DNA of 64,000 nucleotides, taken from Parus major (lineage: Eukaryota > Chordata > Aves > Passeriformes > Paridae). Made by a program: the position numbers and the translations under genes. The stretch covers positions 248,001 through 312,000 of the forward strand of contig NC_031792.1 of the NCBI RefSeq assembly GCF_001522545.3. The letters run 5' to 3'. Of this stretch, positions 21,619-35,200 are shown one piece after another; within the stretch, counting starts at the first letter, position 1; each line of letters begins with the position of its first letter. The notes under the pieces are model-generated. The model did no database searches. It worked only from the letters and a program-made list of their open reading frames with translations, and had not been told where the DNA came from.

Positions 21619-23667
21619 TCAGGCAGGGAATTCTCGCTCTGGTGGCTCATCCCTGATGCCCTCAGCCACGCTGCTGGGGACGCTCATCCCCACCAGCACG
21701 TCCTCGCTGGGTCCCGGCAGCGCGCAGGGCTGCAGGAGGTGGTCCCAGTAGAGGCTGAGTGTGGAGTGTTCCTGCTGCTCCAGCTCCTTCAGCTCGTGCA
21801 GCTCCTTGGCGCTGGCTGCTGGTGTCTGCACCTCAAAGGTCATCTCAAAGCGGCTGTAGTCCACCTGGAAGGCGCCTTTCTCCAGGGACATGCAGGGCTC
21901 GAAGCGGTATCCCCAGAGGATCTCGTCCTCTGTGTAGGAGGTGCGGGCTTGGCACGTCATTCCTGCAGCAAAACAACGGCTGAGCTGTGCTGGGTGCCAC
22001 AAGGAGCCCCCTGCTGCCTAACAAGGGGCTTCCAGCCCTGCATCACCCATGACCCTCTGGAGACAGTTTTGACCCCGAGCATCTCTTGCCACTCCACATC
22101 ATGCCACTCCTGGGCCCAGCTTTGCCCAGCATCTCCAAGACCCCAGGGGAGCCACCCCTCTCCACCCTGACCCCCCCGCCCCGGACCACTTACCTGTGGC
22201 TTCCACGATGCCCTCGAGGATGATGATGATTTCAAACTGCTCCCGGCGCAGTGACTCGGCTGACATGTCCCAGAAAGGGCTGTGATGGTTGATGACGTGG
22301 CAGATGATCTGGGGCTCCACCAGGAACAGACGGTCCTCCCCTGTGTCATAGCCCAGGTTCAGTTCTGACTGCTCCAGGGGGATGAACTCCCCCTCGGCCG
22401 TCTGACGGGACTTGATCAGCTTTGCCCGGATCTTGGCATCCACCATGTGGCTTTCCCGCAGGTCCCCCACACGAAACATCAGGCAGAGCTTCTCGTCCCG
22501 GCGGGAGATGACGCAGTTCTTGCTGAAGATGAGGGTCTGGGCACGCTTCTTGGGCCGGGAGATCTTAACGAACATGCAGCCAACCATCATAGCGTCGATC
22601 ATGGAACCGACGATGGACTGTGCTATCAACAGGATGACGCCCTCGGCACAGTTGGCTGTCACCATCCGAGTGCCATAGCCAATGGTCCGCTGGCTTTCCA
22701 CGGAGAGGAGCAAGGCAGAGACAAAGCCATCCACGTTCTCGATGCACGCCTCCCACTCGGGATCACCCTGGTGTCCAATGTCACCCCGCAGCCAGGCGTC
22801 CAAGAAGTAGATGAAGCCAAAGACCACCCAGGTGATGATGTAGCACATCATGAAGACAAAGAGGAACCAGCGGTACTTGAGGTCTACAATGGTGGTGAAG
22901 ATATCTGAGAGAAACCTCTTCTTGTCCTGGATGTTGCCCAGATTCACCTGGCACTTGCCCACTTTTGTCACATAGCGCTGCCGCTGCCGCTTGCCGGCCT
23001 GGACCATGGGGCTGTCCTCCTCCAGCAGCTTGCAGCGCCGGCTCTGCAGCCCCTCTGGGGTGGGAATGGTGGAGCTGCGGGCGGAGGTCTTGCCGCGTGA
23101 CGAGTTGGGGATGTTGGCCACGCTCAGTGCGTGCAGTGGGTACAAGCGGGCACCTGCCTCTTGCGGGGCAGGCGGTGGGCACCAGGACGGCCGGCCACGG
23201 TGGTGCTGGGCGGTCAGGCTCCCGCGGCTCGGCGGCAGGGATGGCTCACCGGGGACAAAGCCGCTGTGCCGGGGTGCAGATGGGTAGTTTGGCATCGGAG
23301 TGCCTCTCTTGGCACTGGTGGCGGCGGCCGGCTTCCCGCCGTCCTCCACCAGAGCCCCGGGGGCGGCCGGGAGGTCGGGCTGCGGGGGGGGAAAGGAGCC
23401 CGTCGGTGAGAGATCACCTCCGACAACAACCGCGAGCACCCGGTGGCACCGTGTGCCGAGGATGCCCCGGAGCCCGGGTGCGAGCCATACCTTCTGGGGG
23501 AAGGTGCCGTAGCGGCTGGTGTCGGTGGGCGGCCGGGGCAGGTAGGCCAGCATGTGCTTGGCCGTGGGGGTCTGTGCCGGGGGGATGGAGTTGCTGCGGC
23601 CGCGGGGCTCCTCGGGGGGCAGCCAGCCGCCGGCGCCGCCGCTGTTGCGGGCGCAGGGGAGCACCAT
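21619..23667 (-). CDS. GIRK-type (Kir3-like) inward-rectifier potassium channel
   Basis: Three coding exons: 23491-23667, 22194-23379 and 21619-21962, in frame, 568 aa. The start (ATG 23,667) has context GCCGCCATGG. A likely 5' UTR acceptor follows at 23,712/23,713. The Kir core starts at [10 protein letters not shown] (about residue 194). Then come M1, pore helix, filter TIGYG (291-295) and M2, with Asp321 at the rectification site. Cys271 and Cys303 fit the conserved extracellular disulfide. RPKKRAQTL matches the PIP2-binding segment. GDLRESH has the Asp (365) that binds sodium in GIRK2/GIRK4, and SPFWDMS and [13 protein letters not shown] are GIRK-like. Oddities: an N-terminus of about 190 residues (family usually 50-80) and Arg290 just before the filter. 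It is none of human GIRK1-4 by position, possibly a paralogue lost in mammals. I give no symbol. Confidence 0.9.
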
Positions 23668-23712
23668 GGCGGCGCCGGGGCGGGCGCTCAGCCCCGTGCT
23701 GGGCGCTCGGTC

Positions 23713-25096
23713 CTGCCGTGGGGAGACAAAGCGGGGAGTTATTTCGGACACGGAAAGCAGCTTGGGGCTCCGGCCCCTCTCCGCAGCCCCAGGGGCCGGG
23801 GTCTGGAGGGGGGCCCCCCTTGCCCAGCAAAGCCTGTCCCAGCTCCCGAGCTGTGCCGGGGTGCTTGCGGGCTGGCTCCAGATGGCTAAGCCCATTAAGG
23901 GCCATAATTGCATTGCAATGCCGGGGAAGGAGGCATTCGTCTCCGGTGGGAAGCAGCCCCGGCGGCCGGCAAGCTCCGGGTGACCGCCTAAGGCACTGTT
24001 CCACAGTTGTTCCAGGCCGTGGCGGTAGCTGCCGGCTCTCTAAGACGCTCCGAGCAGAAATGGATGGCCCCTAGGTGCGGAGGAAGGACAGCCTGTGAGA
24101 GAGATGCAGACCCCAGAGCCGGGCTCCTCGGGACAGGCTGAATCCAGCCGGTGCCCGTGGGGAGACGTGATGGGAGCTCATGGTCCTGGAAACGCAACCC
24201 GGAGCGCAGCGACCTGCGGGGATAGGGGTGGGGATGGGGTGGGAGTATTGGCGCTCTGCCTCCGCCGAGCATTCTCTGCCACTGCAGAGCAGCGGGACCA
24301 GCGGTCCTCAGTGCGACGATGGAGGATGGCACTATCCGGACCAGCCTCCCGGCTCCCCGGACCCCTGGGCACAGGAGACACCCACCTCATGTCCAGGCAG
24401 AGCGGCTGCCAGCCTGGCCGGCGTCGTTCTCGGCTTGTGGCTCCCGCTGCGCCCCGGCCACTGCCGGGCATCTTCCCACCGGTTGCGGATGGGAATCCTC
24501 TGCCGGGCTGTGCCACCGTGGCCGGTGGGAGGGAAAGAAGGACTGGGAGCTCGGCGTCGGCCGCCAATCCTGCTCCAGCGGCAGAAGGTCACCCGTTAAT
24601 CTGTCTCAATGACAGGCACAATTACCTTGAGACGATTTAATCGGAAGGAGCAGGTGCCCCAATGCCTGGGGGAAGGAGCAGGAGGGGTTTCCCAGTGGAT
24701 TTCCCTGCTCTTGCCCTTGGGATGATGCTCTCTGTCTGCTCTTAGGAACGGGATGGTGAGCAAGGGCTGGAAAACATCCCCTTTCTCCTGCCTGGTCTGT
24801 GCTTCCACGTTGAACGCGGTCCGTGCTCCCTCGCCCCCTCCTTGTGGGAGCCCCCTGCAAAGATCCTCCTGACACTCACCAGAGCTGGACCCCGGGACCA
24901 GCAGGACTCAGTAATTTCCAGTCTGGCTCCCGATACAGATAAGAAAGACGGCGGATGAAGGAGAGATTAGTCGTTAATCTCCCAGGGAAGATGAATCTGC
25001 AAGCTGGACCCTGTGGAGGGAACGCACGTGGGGGAGGATGGGAGCCGAGTGCCAGTACAAACTTAGGATTTTCCTGACGCTTATTTTCATCGTTTT
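23713..25096. other. 5' flank of the Kir gene
   Basis: GC-rich flank grading to mixed DNA, probably containing the Kir promoter and first intron. I saw no further coding exon here on either strand. Confidence 0.5.
24892..24950 (-). other. Possible 5' UTR exon of the Kir gene
   Basis: A minus-strand GTGAGTGTC donor follows CCAGCTCTG near 24,890, and an acceptor (CCCCACGGCAG) lies 45 bases upstream of the Kir ATG. Together these suggest a spliced non-coding first exon. The upstream limit is a guess. Confidence 0.3.
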
Positions 25097-25192
25097 CATA
25101 GAATCCCAGGATAGTTTGGGTTGGAAAGGGCCTTAAAGATCAGTCCAGCTCCAACCCCCTGCCACAGGAGCACCTTCCACCAGACCAAGCTG
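25097..25192 (-). mobile_element. CR1 LINE 3'-end fragment
   Basis: Starts CATAGAATCCCAGGATAG and continues with GGTTGGAAAGGGCCTTAAAG, AGCTCCAACCCCCTGCCA and CACCTTCCACCAGACCA. This order is the well-known reverse complement of avian CR1 3' ends, so the element is in minus orientation. It is truncated at its 5' end like most bird CR1 copies and lies between the Kir gene and CLDN25. Confidence 0.92.
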
Positions 25193-26604
<1,412 letters not shown>

Positions 26605-26959
26605 AGCCTCAGGGTGCTGTGCCCTTTGCATCTGGTGGCTCTTCCCCTGGCAGGGAGGGTTCCTGCTTGTTTCACAGGATGATTTGCTAATTGCTACGCA
26701 GCTCTGCTCTACCTCTGAAGGTTTCTCACCTTCCTCTGCGTGTCTGCTTCACTTTTCTCTGTTAAGGAGCAGCAGATTTCCCCGCAGCACTCACCAAGCA
26801 AGCGTGGGAAGGCAACAAGCAGCGGGCAGCACTTTGTCCTGCTGGTGACACTGTTGGCATCCCTGGCGAGTGCCCTGTAGCCAAGTCTCTCGTGCCTAAT
26901 GCTGTGCCCCAGCGCAGCAGCTCTTGCCTTGCACTTCTGTGTCGCTCTGATGTATTTGC

Positions 26960-26965
26960 AATAAA
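26960..26965 (+). terminator. CLDN25: Polyadenylation signal of CLDN25
   Basis: AATAAA 356 bases past the CLDN25 stop. Another AATAAA near 27,374 could serve a longer form. Confidence 0.6.
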
Positions 26966-28313
26966 TTATCATGTCCATTGGCAGTGTGTCTGTGCTCTGA
27001 ACACGCAGCTGTATCTTGCAGAAGTGGGATGCAGGGTGGGAGTTGCAAGGGGCAGCACTGGTGCTGCAGCTATGGTTTGGTCTCTCCAGAAAAGATTGGA
27101 GGAAAAGAGAGGGAAAATGGAAAACAAGGGGGAAGGGAGAAAATGTGAGACAAGGCAGCACCAAGTTCTGCTCTTGCTGCAAAGGTGGGATGGCAGTGAC
27201 CGCGTGCCCTGCAGGACCTTCATCTTCTCATGGCTAAGATGATAAAGCCGATAAGTGCCACAGACCTCTGTGTCAAAAGTTCCTCGACTGCATCATTTAC
27301 CTGTGCACAAGAGGCAAGAAAGGGTTTTTGCAGGTCTCAACTGTTCCTTCCACATTTTCCTGATTCAGCTGTAAAAATAAAGGCTGATTACACACCTCTG
27401 TGAGCAAGAGCATGGACCATCAGGCTGGATTAGCACCCGGAGTCCTGACAGGGGCCTGCCCGCTGCCACGGCACTGGCTGAAAACGGAGTTCACCGCTGG
27501 TTTAATCCCTGCAGGCTCAAAGCTGTGGGCGCGTGACCCATCTCAAGGAAGGCCCGGCCGACAGCGGCATTCCTGGGGGAAGCAAAGTCCGCTCCCTCTA
27601 AGTCCCATTTTGAAACCTGCACTTTGCTCAGTTGGAGGAGAGGAAGGAGCGGGTGGGCAAGGAGAGGGAACAGTGATGATCCCTGCGAGTTCTGATGCTG
27701 CAGGACTGGGGACAGAGTTGGTAGTACGAGAGTGGAGTAGGAGAGGCGGGTTGCTCAGTCCTTCTGACAAGGAATCAAACAAGGCAGAACCGGGGGGAGG
27801 GCAGTGTTCCTGGCCATCACCTTCCAAGGAGCTGCACCCCCTGCCAGCTGCCCTTGGGAGCAGAGAGGCTGTTTTGGCTGTAACTCCCTTGGGAAATGGG
27901 AGGACAGGACAGTGAGCAAGGGCTTCCAGCCTGGGAACAATCCTGTCCAGCCCAGTACAAATACCATGACATCCCTGGCACCACTCTGTACTCCTGACAA
28001 AGCAGCACGCCGGCACTGCAGCACCTGGTCCCTGAGGAGGCACGGGTGGCTGCTGGGACACTGGCAGCCAGCGTGCCTGTGGATAATGGCAGCTCCACTT
28101 CATCATAAAGTCATTGGGAGAGTGCAAGATTCTCCCACAGGACCGGTTTATTCTTAAGTACTGGGGAAACACCCCCTGACAGGATGGTAGGACCAGCCTA
28201 AGGCAGCTTTGCTAAAGACAACACATTTTGTACAGGAGGAACCTTCAGGCAGAACCCTAGAGTGAAATAAAGACATGGAAGGAGCTTTTTCATTCTAACA
28301 TAGAACAAATGCT
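26966..28313. other. Intergenic: CLDN25 3' end to USP28 3' end
   Basis: About 1.3 kb between two convergent genes. Open frames such as 27,543-28,172 on the minus strand have no domain or conserved look. I see no RNA gene or transposon here. Confidence 0.55.
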
Positions 28314-28319
28314 TTTATT
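28314..28319 (-). terminator. USP28: Polyadenylation signal of USP28
   Basis: AATAAA on the minus strand, about 935 bases past the USP28 stop. The segment 28,320-29,253 is therefore the likely 3' UTR. Confidence 0.7.
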
Positions 28320-29253
28320 GCACTGTTAGAAAACTCTGCATAGTTCCAAAAAACAGGATCCCCCTCCACTGACTCAGAAGTTCTGGCTTACAACCACTGC
28401 AGCTCAAATGCACAGGGCGACCGCAGAAGGAAATGCCAACAGGGCACTTTTTTAACAAAGTCAACACAAACACCCACCACCAACACAACGAGCTGATCTG
28501 AGCCCTCAATGTTGTCACTGACACTAATCCAGCCCTGACCCACCACCCAAAGGGAGAAGGAAGTTTGCCTTTTGGCCATGAGGAGAATATCCTCTGGGGT
28601 GATGTGATTGCCCTGAGCCAGTGAGCTCCTGCCAGGCACAAACCCACAGCCCCGTCCTGGCTCCTCACTGCCAGGATTTGCCTGTGCCTCTCCAAGGAAG
28701 GCTCCTGTGTGATTTCTGGTGCCAGCTGGAATACAAAAGGCAAAAGCCTGCTTGACTTGACCAGAACACGCAGCTGTGTGCATGACTGCCCACGCGACAG
28801 AGCGTGAGCCACTGCTCCTTGCTGCCTCCTCCTCACTCAGCCCAGGCTCCCATCAGCAGGAGTCTGGCTGGATTGGAGCACGCAGCCTCTGGCAGAGACC
28901 ATTCAGGGAGCTGTGAAAGTGCCCGACAGCCCAGCCACAGTGCACAGTGCTGAGAGAGTTGGGCTCCTGTGCCATCGTGGGCCCAGGGGCTGCATCTAGG
29001 CTGCCATGACAGAAGAACCTGTGGAGCCTGGCTGGGCCCCACGGTGCTGCCAGGGCCTGCGCCTTGCACTGTTACAGTGGTCCAGGTCCTTTGTGTTACT
29101 GCCTTACGTTCTGCCTCACAAGTGCAATACTGCTTTTTACCTGCTCATATGTACAAAGAACACAGCTTGGAATCCCAAGCGCCCCCTCTCCTCCCCCACT
29201 CCAGCACCAGCCCCGGGCAGGCGGGCAGAGGCCCCACGGTGAGCGGCCCGGGG

Positions 29254-32200
29254 CTACTTCACCGCCACGGCCGAGGCCCCGTGAATGGACTCCATCACGG
29301 CCGCAAAGCGGCTGCACAGGTCGTAAGGGGAGTTGGGTCGGATCTTCGGGGGCTCTTTCAGCACAATGACCTCAGTGGAGCCGTCCAGAAGCCGGGGCAG
29401 CAGCTCACCCAGCTTCATCTGCAGCTTTGCTGTCAAGGGGGAAAGGAGGAAACAGTCAGTGCAGCATATGGCAGAGCGCTCCAGGCCCCGAGTCAAGGAG
29501 CTGTGATGCTTTCTGCAGACTCCTCTCCCTGTGTGAGAGCCACCCAGCCCCATCACCAGGGCTGAGCACAGCACAGCACAGCACAGCCACTATGGGCTGA
29601 AGAAGAGCAGGCAACACCAGAGCCAGCTCACCCACGAGGGGCGAGCACTCGGCTTCTGGTTCTTTAAAACCTTCTGCATAAGCAAAGGCTGTCACATCCA
29701 GTCCAGGAACTGGGATAAATCTATCCATATGAATTCTTACAACTGTATTTTGAGAACAAACCTCTGTGTTTTTCCATAATTTTCTTTCATCAAGTTAACC
29801 CTCTATTAGGGATAAAAACTCTGCAGGGACTCCCCAGACCTTCATGCACAGATCAAGACCAATTTGTCTGAAGAGAAATGACCTGGAGTCACAGAGGCTG
29901 ACTCCAGAAGAAAATTCAGAACAAGAACAGCTGCCCAGAACCAACATTCAGCTTTACAATGACAAACTCCCCTTCAGAAGGCAGAGATGCCCCAAATCTG
30001 CTCCCTGATTCCATCTTCCATAACCCTGGCCTCTGATAACACTTGCTCTCCTCCTTCCTGAAGAGGAGCATGCAACACCACCAATCATGTCTGCATTCAC
30101 CTGCTATTCCTGGGTACCTCCACTCTGGGAGAAACCCTAACAGAAGACCCAAACCCCTCAAGGGAACTCTAAGCCATTCTTGGGACATCAGCTGTCCCAT
30201 TTTAGGGATGAGGGACCCTTTTGCAGCTTGTTTTAGTGCAAAAGATTAATTTCTTCTGTAATAGGATTTAATGGGTGATTCAAATGCGTTTTTCCTCACA
30301 CAATTAGAAGGGCCTTGTTGGGCTGCAGTGTAGACATCAGGAATTTAATTTAGATGGTCCTTCTTTCCCAGTTCAGATCCAGATACTACCCTGCCCATGA
30401 ACAGCAGCCATTTCCTACCATCCATGTCTTCTCGTCCCAAATAGGAGCACCAGCGGTTTCTCATGATCTCAATGGCATCCACGTCCTCTTTGGAGATCTC
30501 AAAGTTGTTCATGAGATGCATGCAGGGGATGATCAGCTCATTCAGGATGCTCACACCCTCTGACACATGAGCTTCTTCACAGCTGACAAAAAGAGAAGCT
30601 GCCACCTCATTCAGCTTCTGGCGGTGGAAGGAGAATTGGGGACAGACTTGTAAAGAACAAGCATGGACTGTGGACAGCTCTCCAGTAAAGGCCCAGCTTG
30701 GGCCCTGCACTGGTAGCCATGCAGAGAAAAGGACTGACAGCACCAGGTTCTGATGGAACAGCCACTTTCAGTCATGGGAAACATACCACAGAAAACAAAC
30801 TTGAAAATATACATATTCATACACATACATACAATTTTCTGTATCTGTATACAGGGAACATACAGCTTATCTACAATTCTGGTTTGAAGATGGCAAGATA
30901 CAGATCTGCCTTTGCCTAGATGCCCTGAAACCTATGTGGCATGTTCTTTAATTGAATTATGATTATTATTTGCTTTCCATATTGCTGCTGGTACTCAGCA
31001 AGGGGCAGAATCATGTCAATAGACATAACAGAAACAGTCACAGTGGTCTTGGCTCCCATGGTGCCCTGGCTGCTCCCTCCCCTCCCCTCCCCTCCCCTCC
31101 AGAAGTGAGTGCTGAGCTCCTCAATACAAACCAGGAGACACTTCCTTCTGTACAAGGCAATCAGCGACTCGCTCACGCCTCGGTTGGTTCCCTTCAGCAG
31201 CAGTTTGGTGTTGCTTTGGTAGGCGTAGACCAGGTAGGTGAGTGACTCTTGGTATCTGGAAGAAAAGGGTCAGCTCTGCAGGCCTCAGGCTCTGCCAGGG
31301 CCAATGACTACAGCCAGTCCCTTGGCTCAGTTCAGGAAACCTTTCCTGCTGGGCCTGGATGGAACAGCAGCAGGACCAAAGGGAAAAACTGTTCTTCCTT
31401 GGCAAAGCACACATGAGCAGATGCTCCATGTCAAGCCATTCCTGCTCCTTTTTGCCCAGAATGCCAGGTAAGTGTCTGGGCAGAGCCCCTTAAAACCAAA
31501 TTCATGCACAATGTGTTTGTTCTGTGTTCATTTTCTGTCCTGCTCCAGGAACTGCACTATGAGAGCACACCCCAAGAAGGGCAGAAAGTTTTGTTTTTGA
31601 GATCCTCACACATTTCAAGCTTCAGGTGAGAAAACAGAACTGTTGACAGGCATTAGGTCAATTTGGGGGAATTCTAAGCTGCTCTTGTCATGCCTCATGT
31701 TGATTTGCCCACCTGAATTTGGTGGCTCATCACTGCAAACCACCTTGGAATTCAGTTCTGTTTCCATCCAGGAATAATTTCTGAAAGCCTGCACCATTTA
31801 TGGAAAATACAGGTTCTAGAATGGTGAGGAGGAAACCAAGGCTCTTTAAGCCTAGAGGACTCCAAAGTATGTGTTTACCCAAAGCATAACATCCATTTTG
31901 AGGCAGTTTCATTTAAGTACAGGAGTCCAAGGCGAAAAATCCCAAAGTGATGGCAATCATTCCTGCAAACCCATCTCTGGCAAACAGAATATAAAGCTCT
32001 GCTTCCCAAAGGGAAATCTTAGGGGAAACTCTCAGAAACTATCAGGCAGCCAGCCAGCAGCTCAGCTTTATAACTTTTAACCTGTTAACCAGCTCAATTG
32101 TGGATTCAAGAAGAGCTATTAGCAGATCCAAAAAAGCACCCACTGGCCTCAAACACAGACCATTGTGGTTCAGAAAGAAAATTTTTTGTCCAAGTGGTCT

Positions 32201-35200
32201 TTACTTTTAGCTACAGCTTATCTTGTCCAAACACAATTAGAGGAACTTACTTTCTATTCTGGTAGAGTTCCAACCCTGTCAGCAGGTAAATGGACACCTT
32301 GCGAAAAAGGCTGTAGTCTTCGTGCCATCTCTGTGAGGAGCAGGAGGGAAGCAGAGCATCAGTCTCACCTGGAACACTCACAGCCATAGTTTGGGGTCCC
32401 CGATTCTACCCTTTGAAGTGTTTAAATGTCTCTCATAACTGACACATAAATGAATTTAGCGATCTGCAGACACTCCTCCAAGCTCGGATTTCCATTGTAT
32501 TCCTTCTCCCTCAGCGCTCTCCTGCAGACACCTGCTGCCAACAGGCATGCAGCGACCACTGTGTTGGCCACACAGCTCCATGCTGTGCCCCACATTTCCC
32601 AGTTTGGACAGATCCAGCTAGGACAGCATCAAAGACCAGAAGCAGCTCTCTGGTCCCTTACCTTGTACTCCTCCATGTCAACATCGTCAGGACCGATTTC
32701 GCTCAGCTTTGCCCGTGCCACTTTCATGATGCTGATGGACCTGCTCCATGTAAGCAGAAAGGAGAAAATCACAACAGTGGGCCCCAGCCACATCCAGGTG
32801 GGAAAAGCCTACCCTGGAATCCCAGGCACTCACCGTTCATCATAGCTGAGGTTTTTGTCTGCAAACTGCTCGAGGAGGGTCCGTTCCACCACCTGCTGCG
32901 GAGCGTTGTTCTGCAGGAAGTAGATGAGCACGTGCTGCAGGCGGGCGTCGTTCTGGGGGGTTGGGGTCTCTTTGGAAAGCAGGTACAGCCGGGAGTACTC
33001 CTCATGGAATGCCTGCCAACAGAACACAGTACTGATGGATCCACTTGCCTGCCCGTGGGAATGCCACAGCAGCCAACAGGAGCTCAAGACCTGTCCTGTT
33101 CAAAGGGACTCCTATGGTGACACCAAGCCTCTCTGCTAGTGATATTCCAGGGGTGGATGGAAGCCCATCAACACCTCAACTCTAAACCAATGGCCCCCAC
33201 AGCCAGGCAAACCCCAGGCATGAAGCGTGAACTTCCAAATGTGCCAGGGTGTGCAAATGCCTTTGAGAAAGGGGGCACAGCTGCCTTAGACGGATTTCAA
33301 CAAGTGCTCAGTCTGCCAAAATCCACCGGGACACACTTGTACATGCAGGAGGTGCAAGAGTATCTTGGGATTTATATTCCCATAGAGTATCAACAGGGAT
33401 GATTCTTTCCATGTGGTATTTTTAGTTAAATCTACCTGCCTGTAAAATCTAACACCAGCTTCAGCATCTGGCACTGGCTATGCTTTTAAACCCCTGTGCA
33501 CACAGACATTTCTTGAGGACATCTTTGACAACAGAGGTCACTGTAAGCAAGTATGTTCAAGACCAAAAAACCAAATTTTACAGTACTAAAAGAACAAGCA
33601 GAAAAAAGGAAAGTTGCTGTTTGTCTTGGGAGGAAGGTGTTCTCTTACAAGCTCTAAAAATTGTTTTGAACCCATGGATATCTTGTCACTGTAACTGAAA
33701 TTCGGGGCAAAGGCCATTAACTAGAAGAAAAACTGCACAAATCGTTCCCTTTACATTCCTGATCTGTCAATATGGCACATACTCTCTATTCTGGGAAAAC
33801 AGATATCCATACTATTTGATTTAGCAAACAAATCAATACCTTAACAAGCCCTGCTTCAGACCCATCACGATCAAAGGTCTGGCGGGCTTTTGCAATAGCC
33901 AGGATGACACCTTGCATGGCTGGACTCAGCATCACCTACCATGAAAGCAGGAGAACAGACACAAACAGGAACAAGGAAAACAGTAACAGACAGGGAAAGA
34001 AGAGACGGCATAGTGAAGAATGGAAGAAAATTTCAAAAGGTAAGGTTTAAAGGAAATTGTATGAGTACAGGTGTGATAACTGGGGCTGTGAGTTACTTGC
34101 ATGCTACTGACTCTATCCATCACATGCATTTTTACATGCAGGGCTTTTGTTTAGGCATTTAAAGATCTCAAGGCTGGTCACTCCAAACTCCTGAATTTTT
34201 AAATTCAACAAGTGAGAAGGTAAAGGATACTGGCCATGTCCCCATGTCCCACTCTGTTTTCCTAATTCATGTAAAATGAATGCAGAACCTGTGGTGCAGC
34301 AGTTCCTCAAGCCAACATCACACAAGAACATATCAAACCTACTCAAGGAGTGACAACCCCAGGGTTTGTGTGAAATCCAACTTGTGAGAGAACTTCCAAA
34401 ACACTGCTTGAGCATGTATGAGAATGGTTAAAATCAGACCCCAAACAATCAGTGGGTGGGGTATGTAAATTATGCTGTTGGGATTAAGGTCTTTGACTGG
34501 GGACAAAACAGTAACTGAAGCCAGAAAAGAGACATGTAAATAAATTACCACAGGTAGGATCAATTTTGATACAGTTGTGTGAGAAAGAGGACTTACAACC
34601 AACATGCAGATTGACAAATTGAGTGCTCTTACAGAGCTCCTTTTCTGATGGCATTTAAAAATGGAATGATGAAACTATGTGGTCTCCCTTCCCCTCCACA
34701 GTGGGAAAAATAACTTTGTACAGGGTGTTGTTCCTGTGACAGACACTATCACACCCACCCTCAGGGCAGCTCAAAGCCAGCTAACTACAAAGCTACAGGT
34801 TAACAAGCAGCAGTAATTAACCCCTGCACTGGGATCTGTACCTCCTCATTATATCCATCTGCATCGGATCTAACGGGAATCTTCCCCACACTGGGGATTT
34901 CCACTTCAGAGACCTGTGAGCTAGTTTGGGCAGCAGCCTCTGCTTCCTGAGTGTCCTGGGGCTGCTCTGCCTGAACTGTGGGGGATGTTTCTCCTGGATG
35001 GGCCTTCAGCGGCTCTACCTCCTTGCGCTGTGGCCAAGAAGAAAAAGAAGAAAGAGAGTAAGAAAATCCAAAGCAGAATACAGGAAAGCCAAAGGGGACC
35101 GAGCTAAATGTGGTACAGCTACAGAACTTCACAGAAATGGGAAAAGTAAAGGTCTATTAAGAAGGCTAATATGGAGACAAGGGGAAACTTCCTGGGCCAA

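Noticed and set aside
22099..23913. 604-codon continuous minus-strand frame as the full Kir protein
   Set aside because: It reads through two introns. Splice sites at 23,490/23,380 and 22,193/21,963 restore the family sequence, including MTCQARTSY.
27543..28172. 209-codon minus-strand frame between CLDN25 and USP28
   Set aside because: It lies past both polyadenylation signals and has no recognisable domain or splice structure.
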